From: Nemertoderma westbladi
Lineage: Eukaryota > Xenacoelomorpha > Nemertodermatida > Nemertodermatidae
Assembly: GCA_032718475.1 (NCBI GenBank)
Contig: JAUCBJ010000359.1
Span: forward strand, 1 to 64,000
Direction: 5' to 3'
DNA length: 64,000 nt
Both the position numbers and the translations under genes were made by a program. Under the pieces are notes generated by a model. The model had not been told where the DNA came from. It saw only the letters and a program-made list of their open reading frames with translations, and ran no database searches. Position 1 is the stretch's first letter. Each line of letters starts with the position of its first letter. Of the stretch, positions 9,540 to 23,100 are shown in pieces.

Positions 9540-12500
9540 TAGATAACGCTACCTGTAATGGCAAAATATTAGTAAAATAGAGAACGCTACCTATAATGGC
9601 AAAATATTTGTAAAATAGAGAACGCTACCTATAATGGCAAAATATTAGTAAAATAGAGAACGCTACCTATAATGGCAAAATATTAGTAAAATAGAAAACG
9701 TTACCTATAATGGAAAAATATTAGTAAAATAGAGAACGCTACCTATAATGGCAAAATAATAGTAAAATAGAGAACGCCATAGAATGGCAAAATATTCGTA
9801 AAATAGAGAACGCTACCTATAATGGCAAAATATTAGTAAAATAGAGAACGCTACCTATAATGGCAAAATATTAGTAAAATAGAAAACGCTACCTATAATG
9901 GCAAAATATTAGTAAAATAGAGAACGCTACCTATAAGGCAAAATATTAGTAAAATAGAGAACGCTACCTGTAATGGCAAAATATTAGTAAAATAGAGAAC
10001 GCTACCTATAATAGCAAAATATTCGTAACATAGAGAACGCTACCTATAATGGGAAAATGTTAGTAAAATAGAGAACGCTACCTATAATGGCAAAATATTA
10101 GTAAAATAGAGAACGCTACCTGTAATGGCAAAATAAAAGTAAAATAGAGAACGCCATAGAATGGCAAAATATTCGTAAAATAGAGAACGCTACCTATAAT
10201 GGGAAAATATTAGTAAAATAGAGAACGCTACCTATAATGGCAAAATATTAGTAAAATAGAGAACGCTACCTATAATGGCAAAATATTAGTAAAATAGAAA
10301 ACGCTACCTATAATGGAAAAATATTAGTAAAATAGAGAACGCTACCTATAATGGCAAAATAATAGTAAAATAGAGAACGCTACCTATAATGGGAAAATAT
10401 TAGTAAAATAGAGAACGCTACCTATAATGGCAAAATATTAGTAAAATAGAGAACGCTACCTATAATGGCAAAATATTAGTAAAATAGAGAACGCTACCTG
10501 TAATGGCAAAATATTAGTAAAATAGAGAACGCTACCTGTAATGGCAAAATAATAGTAAAATAGAGAACGCTACCTATAATGGCAATATAATAGTAAAATA
10601 GAGAACGCTACCTATAATGGGAAAATATTAGTAAAATAGAGAACGCTACCTATAATGGCAAAATATTAGTAAAATAGAGAACGCTACCTATAAGGCAAAA
10701 TATTAGTAAAATAGAGAACGCTACCTGTAATGGCAAAATAATAGTAAAATAGAGAACGCCATAGAATGGCAAAATATTCGTAAAATAGAGAACGCTACCT
10801 ATAATGGGAAAATATTAGTAAAATAGAGAACGCTACCTGTAATGGCAAAATAATAGTAAAATAGAGAATGCCATAGAATGGCAAAATATTCGTAAAATAG
10901 AGAACGCTACCTATAATGGGAAAATATTAGTAAAATAGAGAACGCTACCTGTAATGGCAAAATAATAGTAAAATAGAGAACGCCATAGAATGGCAAAATA
11001 TTCGTAAAATAGAGAACGCTACCTATAATGGGAAAATATTAGTAAAATAGAGAACGCTACCTGTAATGGCAAAATAATAGTAAAATAGAGAACGCCATAG
11101 AATGGCAAAATATTCGTAAAATAGAGAACGCTACATATAATGGCAAAATAATAGTAAAATAGAGAACGCCATAGAATGGCAAAATATTAGTAAAATAGAG
11201 AATGCTACCTATAATAGCAAAATAATAGTAAAATAGAGAACGCCATAGAATGGCAAAATATTCGTAAAATAGAGAACGCTACCTATAATGGGAAAATATT
11301 AGTAAAATAGAGAACGCTACCTGTAATGGCAAAATAATAGTAAAATAGAGAACGCCATAGAATGGCAAAATATTCGTAAAATAGAGAACGCTACCTATAA
11401 TGGGAAAATATTAGTAAAATAGAGAACGCTACCTGTAATGGCAAAATAATAGTAAAATAGAGAACGCCATAGAATGGCAAAATATTCGTAAAATAGAGAA
11501 CGCTACCTATAATGGGAAAATATTAGTAAAATAGAGAACGCTACCTGTAATGGCAAAATATTAGTAAAATAGAGAACGCTACCTATAATGGCAAAATATT
11601 AGTAAATTAGAGAATGCTACCTATAATGGCAAAATATTAGTAAAATAGAGAACGCTACCTATAAGGCAAAATATTAGTAAATTAGAGAACGCTACCTATA
11701 ATGGCAAAATATTAGTAAAATAGAGAACGCTACCTATAATGGCAAAATATTAGTAAAATAGAGAACGCTACCTATAATGGCAAAATAATAGTAAAATAGA
11801 GAACGCCATAGAATGGCAAAATATTCGTAAAATAGAGAACGCTACCTATAATGGGAAAATATTAGTAAAATAGAGAACGCTACCTGTAATGGCAAAATAT
11901 TAGTAAAATAGAGAACGCTACCTATAATGGCAAAATATTAGTAAATTAGAGAATGCTACCTATAATGGCAAAATATTAGTAAAATAGAGAACGCTACCTA
12001 TAAGGCAAAATATTAGTAAAATAGATAACGCTACCTGTAATGGCAAAATATTAGTAAAATAGAGAACGCTACCTATAATGGCAAAATATTTGTAAAATAG
12101 AGAACGCTACCTATAATGGCAAAATATTAGTAAAATAGAGAACGCTACCTATAATGGCAAAATATTAGTAAAATAGAAAACGTTACCTATAATGGAAAAA
12201 TATTAGTAAAATAGAGAACGCTACCTATAATGGCAAAATAATAGTAAAATAGAGAACGCCATAGAATGGCAAAATATTCGTAAAATAGAGAACGCTACCT
12301 ATAATGGCAAAATATTAGTAAAATAGAGAACGCTACCTATAATGGCAAAATATTAGTAAAATAGAAAACGCTACCTATAATGGCAAAATATTAGTAAAAT
12401 AGAGAACGCTACCTATAAGGCAAAATATTAGTAAAATAGAGAACGCTACCTGTAATGGCAAAATATTAGTAAAATAGAGAACGCTACCTATAATAGCAAA

Positions 12501-14502
12501 ATATTCGTAACATAGAGAACGCTACCTATAATGGGAAAATGTTAGTAAAATAGAGAACGCTACCTATAATGGCAAAATATTAGTAAAATAGAGAACGCTA
12601 CCTGTAATGGCAAAATAAAAGTAAAATAGAGAACGCCATAGAATGGCAAAATATTCGTAAAATAGAGAACGCTACCTATAATGGGAAAATATTAGTAAAA
12701 TAGAGAACGCTACCTATAATGGCAAAATATTAGTAAAATAGAGAACGCTACCTATAATGGCAAAATATTAGTAAAATAGAAAACGCTACCTATAATGGAA
12801 AAATATTAGTAAAATAGAGAACGCTACCTATAATGGCAAAATAATAGTAAAATAGAGAACGCTACCTATAATGGGAAAATATTAGTAAAATAGAGAACGC
12901 TACCTATAATGGCAAAATATTAGTAAAATAGAGAACGCTACCTATAATGGCAAAATATTAGTAAAATAGAGAACGCTACCTGTAATGGCAAAATATTAGT
13001 AAAATAGAGAACGCTACCTGTAATGGCAAAATAATAGTAAAATAGAGAACGCTACCTATAATGGCAATATAATAGTAAAATAGAGAACGCTACCTATAAT
13101 GGGAAAATATTAGTAAAATAGAGAACGCTACCTATAATGGCAAAATATTAGTAAAATAGAGAACGCTACCTATAAGGCAAAATATTAGTAAAATAGAGAA
13201 CGCTACCTGTAATGGCAAAATAATAGTAAAATAGAGAACGCCATAGAATGGCAAAATATTCGTAAAATAGAGAACGCTACCTATAATGGGAAAATATTAG
13301 TAAAATAGAGAACGCTACCTGTAATGGCAAAATAATAGTAAAATAGAGAATGCCATAGAATGGCAAAATATTCGTAAAATAGAGAACGCTACCTATAATG
13401 GGAAAATATTAGTAAAATAGAGAACGCTACCTGTAATGGCAAAATAATAGTAAAATAGAGAACGCCATAGAATGGCAAAATATTCGTAAAATAGAGAACG
13501 CTACCTATAATGGGAAAATATTAGTAAAATAGAGAACGCTACCTGTAATGGCAAAATAATAGTAAAATAGAGAACGCCATAGAATGGCAAAATATTCGTA
13601 AAATAGAGAACGCTACATATAATGGCAAAATAATAGTAAAATAGAGAACGCCATAGAATGGCAAAATATTAGTAAAATAGAGAATGCTACCTATAATAGC
13701 AAAATAATAGTAAAATAGAGAACGCCATAGAATGGCAAAATATTCGTAAAATAGAGAACGCTACCTATAATGGGAAAATATTAGTAAAATAGAGAACGCT
13801 ACCTGTAATGGCAAAATAATAGTAAAATAGAGAACGCCATAGAATGGCAAAATATTCGTAAAATAGAGAACGCTACCTATAATGGGAAAATATTAGTAAA
13901 ATAGAGAACGCTACCTGTAATGGCAAAATAATAGTAAAATAGAGAACGCCATAGAATGGCAAAATATTCGTAAAATAGAGAACGCTACCTATAATGGGAA
14001 AATATTAGTAAAATAGAGAACGCTACCTGTAATGGCAAAATATTAGTAAAATAGAGAACGCTACCTATAATGGCAAAATATTAGTAAATTAGAGAATGCT
14101 ACCTATAATGGCAAAATATTAGTAAAATAGAGAACGCTACCTATAAGGCAAAATATTAGTAAATTAGAGAACGCTACCTATAATGGCAAAATATTAGTAA
14201 AATAGAGAACGCTACCTATAATGGCAAAATATTAGTAAAATAGAGAACGCTACCTATAATGGCAAAATAATAGTAAAATAGAGAACGCCATAGAATGGCA
14301 AAATATTCGTAAAATAGAGAACGCTACCTATAATGGGAAAATATTAGTAAAATAGAGAACGCTACCTGTAATGGCAAAATATTAGTAAAATAGAGAACGC
14401 TACCTATAATGGCAAAATATTAGTAAATTAGAGAATGCTACCTATAATGGCAAAATATTAGTAAAATAGAGAACGCTACCTATAAGGCAAAATATTAGTA
14501 AA
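9540..14502. repeat. 2482-bp tandem segmental duplication
   Basis: Two adjacent copies (about 9540-12021 and 12022-14502) share at least five rare markers at exactly 2482 bp: GATAACG (9544/12026), AAAATGTTAG (10059/12541), GGCAATATAA (10583/13065), GAATGCC (10869/13351) and CTACATATAA (11131/13613). Since no offset drift was seen, the copies carry no net indel relative to each other, which suggests a very recent event. Confidence 0.85.
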
Positions 14503-14959
14503 TTAGAGAACGCTACCTATAATGGCAAAATATTAGTAAAATAGAGAACGCTACCTATAATGGGAAAATATTAGTAAAATAGAAAAAGCTACCTATAATG
14601 GGAAAATATTAGTAAAATAGAGAACGCTACCTATAATGGCAAAATATTAGTAAAATAGAAAACGCTACCTATAATGGCAAAATATTAGTAAAATAGAGAA
14701 CGCTACCTATAATGACAAAATATTAGTAAAATAGAGAACGCTACCTTTAAGGCAAAATATTAGTAAAATAGAGAACGCTACCTATAATGGCAAAATATTA
14801 GTAAAATAGAGAACGCTACCTATAATGGCAAAATAATAGTAAAATAGAGAACGCTACCTATAATGGCAAAATATTAGTGAAATAGAAAACGCTACCTATA
14901 ATGGAAAAATATTAGTAAAATAGAGAACGCTACCTATAATGGCAAAATAATAGTAAAAT

Positions 14960-16750
14960 AGAGAACGCCATAGAATGGCAAAATATTCGTAAAATAGAGA
15001 ACGCTACCTATAATGGGAAAATATTAGTAAAATAGAGAACGCTACCTGTAATGGCAAAATATTAGTAAAATAGAGAACGCTACCTATAATGGCAAAATAT
15101 TAGTAAATTAGAGAACGCTACCTATAATGGCAAAATATTAGTAAAATAGAGAACGCTACCTATAATGGCAAAATATTAGTAAAATAGAAAACGCTACCTA
15201 TAATGGCAAAATATTAGTAAAATAGAGAAAGCTACCTATAATGACAAAATATTAGTAAAATAGAGAACGCTACCTATAATGGCAAAATAATAGTAAAATA
15301 GAGAACGCTACCTATAATGGCAAAATATTAGTAAAATAGAAAACGCTACCTATAATGGAAAAATATTAGTAAAATAGAGAACGCTACCTATAATGGCAAA
15401 ATAATAGTAAAATAGAGAACGCCATAGAATGGCAAAATATTCGTAAAATAGAGAACGCTACCTATAATGGGAAAATATTAGTAAAATAGAGAACGCTACC
15501 TGTAATGGCAAAATATTAGTAAAATAGAGAACGCTACCTATAATGGCAAAATATTAGTAAATTAGAGAACGCTACCTATAATGGCAAAATATTAGTAAAA
15601 TAGAGAACGCTACCTATAATGGCAAAATATTAGTAAAATAGAAAACGCTACCTATAATGGCAAAATATTAGTAAAATAGAGAAAGCTACCTATAATGACA
15701 AAATATTAGTAAAATAGAGAACGCTACCTATAATGGCAAAATAATAGTAAAATAGAGAACGCTACCTATAATGGCAAAATATTAGTAAAATAGAAAACGC
15801 TACCTATAATGGAAAAATATTAGTAAAATAGAGAACGCTACCTATAATGGCAAAATAATAGTAAAATAGAGAACGCCATAGAATGGCAAAATATTTGTAA
15901 AATAGAGAACGCTACCTATAATGGGAAAATATTAGTAAAATAGAGAACGCTACCTGTAATGGCAAAATATTAGTAAAATAGAGAACACTACCTATAATGG
16001 CAAAATATTAGTAAATTAGAGAACGCTACCTATAATGGCAAAATATTAGTAAAATAGAGAATGCTACCTATAATGGCAAAATATTAGTAAAATAGAAAAC
16101 GCTACCTATAATGGCAAAATATTAGTAAAATAGAGAATGCTACCTATAATGACAAAATATTAGTAAAGTAGAGAACGCTACCTATAATGGCAAAATAATA
16201 GTAAAATAGAGAACGCTACCTATAATGGCAAAATATTAGTAAAATAGAAAACGCTACCTATAATGGAAAAATATTAGTAAAATAGAGAACGCTACCTATA
16301 ATGGCAAAATAATAGTAAAATAGAGAACGCCATAGAATGGCAAAATATTCGTAAAATAGAGAACGCTACCTATAATGGGAAAATATTAGTAAAATATAGA
16401 ATGCTACCTATAATGGCAAAATATTAGTAAAATAGAAAACGCTACCTATAATGGCAAAATATTAGTAAAATAGAGAACGCTACCTATAATGACAAAATAT
16501 TAGTAAAATAGAGAACGCTACCTATAAGGCAAAATATTAGTAAAATAGAGAACGCTACCTATAATGGCAAAATATTAGTAAAATAGAGAACGCTACCTAG
16601 AATGGCAAAATAATAGTAAAATAGAGAATGCTACCTATAATGGCAAAATATTAGTAAAATAGAAAACGCTACCTATAATGGAAAAATATTAGTAAAATAG
16701 AGAACGCTACCTATAATGGCAAAATAATAGTAAAATAGAGAACGCCATAG
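14960..16750. repeat. 454-bp higher-order repeat (12-mer)
   Basis: The GCCATAG marker recurs at 14967, 15421, 15875 and 16329, spaced exactly 454 bp apart. This equals eleven 38-bp units plus one 36-bp unit. The next marker is at 16744 (415 bp on), showing loss of about one unit. Internal markers such as GAGAAAGC (gctacc starts 15231 and 15685) keep the same spacing. Confidence 0.85.
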
Positions 16751-19700
16751 AATGGCAAAATATTCGTAAAATAGAGAACGCTACCTATAATGGGAAAATA
16801 TTAGTAAAATAGAGAACGCTACCTGTAATGGCAAAATATTAGTAAAATAGAGAACGCTACCTATAATGGCAAAATATTAGTAAATTAGAGAACGCTACCT
16901 ATAATGGCAAAATATTAGTAAAATAGAGAACGCTACCTATAATGGCAAAATATTATTAAAATAGAAAACGCTACCTATAATGGCAAAATATTAGTAAAAT
17001 AGAGAACGCTACCTATAATGGCAAAATATTAGTAAAACAGAAAACACTACCTATAATGGCAAAATATTAGTAAAATAGAGAACGCTACCTATAATGACAA
17101 AATATTAGTAAAATAGAGAACGCTACCTATAAGGCAAAATATTAGTAAAATAGAGAATGCTACCTGTAATGGCAAAATATTAGCAAATTAGAGAACGCTA
17201 CCTATAATGGCAAAATATTAGTAAAATAGAGAACGCTACCTATAATGGCAAAATATTAGTAAAATAGAAAACGCTACCTATAATGGGAAAATATTAGTAA
17301 AATAGAGAACGCTACCTGTAATGGCAAAATATTAGTAAAGAAGAGAACGCTACCTATAATGGCAAAATATTAGTAAATTAGAGAACGCTACCTGTAATGG
17401 CAAAATATTAGTAAAATAGTGAACGCTACCTATAATGGCAAAATATTAGTAAAATAGAGAACGCTACCTATAATGGCAAAATATTAGTAAAATAGAGAAC
17501 GCTACCTATAATGGCAAAATATTAGTAAAATAGAAAACGCTACCTATAATGGGAAAATAATAGTAAAATAGAGAACGCTACCTATAATGGGAAAATATTA
17601 GTAAAATAGAGAACGCTACCTATAAGGCAAAATATTAGTAAAATAGAGAATGCTACCTGTAATGGCAAAATATTAGTAAATTAGAGAACGCTACCTATAA
17701 TGGCAAAATATTAGTAAAATAGAAAAAGCTACCTATAATGGGAAAATATTAGTAAAATAGAGAACGCTACCTATAATGGGAAAATAATAGTAAAATAGAG
17801 AACGCTATAGAATGGCAAAATATTAGTAAAATAGAGAACGCTACCTATAATGGCAAAATATTAGTAAAATAGAGAACGCTACCTATAATGGCAAAATATT
17901 AGTAAAAGAGAACGCTACCTATAATGGCAAAATATTAGTAAAATAGAGAACGCTACCTATAATGGCAAAATAATAGTAAAATAGAGAACATTATATAATG
18001 GCAAAATATTAGTAAAATAGAGAACGCTACCTATAATGGGAAAATATTAGTAAAATAGAGAACGCTACCTATAATGGCAAAATAATAGTAAAATAGAGAA
18101 CACTATATAATGGCAAAATATTAGTAAAATAGAGAACGCTACCTATAATGGCAAAATATTAGTAAAATAGAGAACGCTACATAGAGAACGCTACCTATAA
18201 TGGCAAAATATTAGTAAAATAGAGAATGCTACCTATAATGGAAAAATATTAGTAAAATAGAGAATGCTACCTATAATGGCAAAATATTAGTAAAATAGAG
18301 AACGCTACCTATAAGGCAAAATATTAGTAAAATAGAGAACGCTACCTATAATGGCAAAATATTAGTAAAATAGAGAACGCTACCTATAATGGCAAAATAT
18401 TAGTAAAATAGAGAACGCTACCTATAATGGCAAAATATTAGTAAAATAGAGAACGCTACCTATAATGGGAAAATATTAGTAAAATAGAAAAAGCTACCTA
18501 TAATGGGAAAATATTAGTAAAATAGAGAACGCTACCTATAATGGGAAAATAATAGTAAAATATAGAACGCTACCTATAATGGGAAAATATTAGTAAAATA
18601 GAAAAAGCTACCTATAATGGCAAAATATTAGTAAAATAGAGAATGCTACCTATAATGGCAAAATATTAGTAAAATAGAGAACGCTACCTATAATGGGAAA
18701 ATATTAGTAAAATAGAAAAAGCTACCTATAATGGGAAAATATTAGTAAAATAGAGAACGCTACCTATAATGGGAAAATAATAGTAAAATAGAGAACGCTA
18801 TAGAATGGCAAAATATTAGTAAAATAGAGAACGCTACCTATAATGGCAAAATATTAGTAAAATAGAGAACGCTACCTATAATGGCAAAATATTAGTAAAA
18901 TAGAGAACGCTACCTATAATGGGAAAATATTAGTAAAATAGTGAACGCTACCTATAATGGGAAAATATTAGTAAAATAGAGAACGCTACCTATAATGGCA
19001 AAATATTAGTAAAATAGAGAACGCTACCTATAATGGAAAAACAATAGTAAAATAGAGAACGCTACCTATAATGGGAAAATATTAGTAAAATAGAGAATGC
19101 TACCTATAATGGGAAAATATTAGTCAAATAGAGAACGCTACCTATAATGGCAAAATATTAGTAAAATAGAGAACGCTACCTGTAATGGCAAAATATTAGT
19201 AAAATAGAGAACGCTACCTATAATGGCAAAATAATACTAAAAAAGAGAACGCTACCTATAATGGGAAAATATTAGTAAAATAGAGAACGCTACCTATAAT
19301 GGCAAAATAATAGTAAAATAGAGAACGCTACCTATAATGGGAAAATATTAGTAAATTAGAAAACGCTACCTATAATGGCAAAATAATAGTAAAATAGAGA
19401 ACGCTACCTATAATGGGAAAATATTAGTAAAATAGTGAACGCTACCTATAATGGGAAAATATTAGTAAAATAGAGAACGCTACCTATAATGGCAAAATAT
19501 TAGTAAAATAGAGAACGCTACCTATAATGGCAAAATAATAGTAAAATAGAGAACGCTACCTATAATGGGAAAATATTAGTAAAATAGAGAACGCTACCTA
19601 TAATGGCAAAATATTAGTAAAATAGAGAACGCTACCTATAATGGCAAAATATTAGTAAAATAGAGAACGCTACCTGTAATGGCAAAATATTAGTAAAATA

Positions 19701-20159
19701 GAGAACGCTACCTGTAATGGCAAAATATTAGTAAAATAGAGAACGCTACCTATAATGGCAAAATATTACTAAAATAGAGAACGCTACCTATAATGGGAAA
19801 ATATTAGTAAAATAGTGAACGCTACCTATAATGGGAAAATATTAGTAAAATAGAGAACGCTACCTATAATGGCAAAATATTAGTAAAATAGAGAACGCTA
19901 CCTATAATGGCAAAATAATAGTAAAATAGAGAACGCTACCTATAATGGGAAAATATTAGTAAAATAGAGAACGCTACCTATAATGGCAAAATATTAGTAA
20001 AATAGAGAACGCTACCTATAATGGCAAAATATTAGTAAAATAGAGAACGCTACCTGTAATGGCAAAATATTAGTAAAATAGAGAACGCTACCTGTAATGG
20101 CAAAAAAATAGTAAAATAGAGAACGCTACCTATAATGGGAAAATATTAGTAAAATAGAG

Positions 20160-23100
20160 AACGCTACCTGTAATGGCAAAATAATAGTAAAATAGAGAAC
20201 GCCATAGAATGGCAAAATATTCGTAAAATAGAGAACGCTACCTATAATGGGAAAATATTAGTAAAATAGAGAACGCTACCTGTAATGGCAAAATAATAGT
20301 AAAATAGAGAACGCCATAGAATGGCAAAATATTCGTAAAATAGAGAACGCTACCTATAATGGGAAAATATTAGTAAAATAGAGAACGCTACCTGTAATGG
20401 CAAAATAATAGTAAAATAGAGAACGCCATAGAATGGCAAAATATTCGTAAAATAGAGAACGCTACCTATAATGGCAAAATAATAGTAAAATAGAGAACGC
20501 CATAGAATGGCAAAATATTAGTAAAATAGAGAACGCTACCTATAATGGCAAAATAATAGTAAAATAGAGAACGCCATAGAATGGCAAAATATTCGTAAAA
20601 TAGAGAACGCTACCTAAAATGGGAAAATATTAGTAAAATAGAGAACGCTACCTGTAATGGCAAAATAATAGTAAAATAGAGAACGCCATAGAATGGCAAA
20701 ATATTCGTAAAATAGAGAACGCTACCTATAATGGGAAAATATTAGTGAAATAGAGAACGCTACCTGTAATGGCAAAATAATAGTAAAATAGAGAACGCCA
20801 TAGAATGGCAAAATATTCGTAAAATAGAGAACGCTACCTATAATGGGAAAATATTAGTAAAATAGAGAACGCTACCTGTAATGGCAAAATATTAGTGAAA
20901 TAGAGAACGCTACCTATAATGGCAAAATATTAGTAAATTAGAGAATGCTACCTATAATGGCAAAATATTAGTAAAATAGAGAACGCTACCTATAAGGCAA
21001 AATATTAGTAAATTAGAGAACGCTACCTATAATGGCAAAATATTAGTAAAATAGAGAACGCTACCTATAATGGCAAAATATTAGTAAAATAGAGAACGCT
21101 ACCTATAATGGCAAAATAATAGTAAAATAGAGAACGCCATAGAATGGCAAAATATTCGTAAAATAGAGAACGCTACCTATAATGGGAAAATATTAGTAAA
21201 ATAGAGAACGCTACCTGTAATGGCAAAATATTAGTAAAATAGAGAACGCTACCTATAATGGCAAAATATTAGTAAATTAGAGAATGCTACTTATAATGGC
21301 AAAATATTAGTAAAATAGAGAACGCTACCTATAAGGCAAAATATTAGTAAATTAGAGAACGCTACCTATAATGGCAAAATATTAGTAAAATAGAGAACGC
21401 TACCTATAATGGGAAAATATTAGTAAAATAGAAAAAGCTACCTATAATGGGAAAATATTAGTAAAATAGAGAACGCTACCTATAATGGCAAAATATTAGT
21501 AAAATAGAAAACGCTACCTATAATGGCAAAATATTAGTAAAATAGAGAACGCTACCTATAATGACAAAATATTAGTAAAATAGAGAACGCTACCTATAAT
21601 GCAAAATATTAGTAAAATAGAGAACGCTACCTATAATGGCAAAATATTAGTAAAATAGAGAACGCTACCTATAATGGCAAAATAATAGTAAAATAGAGAA
21701 CGCTACCTATAATGGCAAAATATTAGTAAAATAGAATACGCTACCTATAATGGAAAAATATTAGTAAAATAGAGAACGCTACCTATAATGGCAAAATAAT
21801 AGTAAAATAGAGAACGCCATAGAATGGCAAAATATTCGTAAAATAGAGAACGCTACCTATAATGGGAAAATATTAGTAAAATAGAGCACGCTACCTGTAA
21901 TGGCAAAATATTAGTAAAATAGAGAACGCTACCTATAATGGCAAAATATTAGTAAATTAGAGAACGCTACCTATAATGGCAAAATATTAGTAAAATAGAG
22001 AATGCTACCTATAATGGCAAAATATTAGTAAAATAGAAAACGCTACCTATAATGGCAAAATATTAGTAAAATAGAGAACGCTACCTATAATGACAAAATA
22101 TTAGTAAAATAGAGAACGCTACCTATAATGGCAAAATAATAGTAAAATAGAGAACGCTACCTATATTGGCAAAATATTAGTAAAATAGAAAACGCTACCT
22201 ATAATGGAAAAATATTAGTAAAATAGAGAACGCTACCTATAATGGCAAAATAATAGTAAAATAGAGAACGCCATAGAATGGCAAAATATTAGTAAAATAG
22301 AGAACGCTACCTATAATGGGAAAATATTAGTAAAATAGAGAACGCTACCTGTAATGGCAAAATATTAGTAAAATAGAGAACACTACCTATAATGGCAAAA
22401 TATTAGTAAATTAGAGAACGCTACCTATAATGGCAAAATATTAGTAAAATAGAGAACGCTACCTATAATGGCAAAATATTAGTAAAATAGAAAACGCTAC
22501 CTATAATGGCAAAATATTACTAAAATAGAGAATGCTACCTATAATGACAAAATATTAGTAAAATAGAGAACGCTACCTATAATGGCAAAATAATAATAAA
22601 ATAGAGAACGCTACCTATAATGGCAAAATATTAGTAAAATAGAAAACGCTACCTATAATGGAAAAATATTAGTAAAATAGAAAACGCTACCTATAATGGA
22701 AAAATTTTAGTAAAATAGAGAACGCTACCTACAATGGCAAAATAATAGTAAAATAGAGAACGCCATAGAATGGCAAAATATTCGTAAAATAGAGAACGCT
22801 ACCTATAATGGGAAAATATTAGTAAAATAGAGAACGCTACCTGTAATGGCAAAATATTAGTAAAATAGAGAACGCTACCTATAATGGCAAAATATTAGTA
22901 AATTAGAGAACGCTACCTATAATGGCAAAATATTAGTAAAATAGAGAACGCTACCTATAATGGCAAAATATTAGTAAAATAGAAAACGCTACCTATAATG
23001 GCAAAATATTAGTAAAATAGAGAACGCTACCTATAATGGCAAAATATTAGTAAAATAGAAAACGCTACCTATAATGGCAAAATATTAGTAAAATAGAGAA

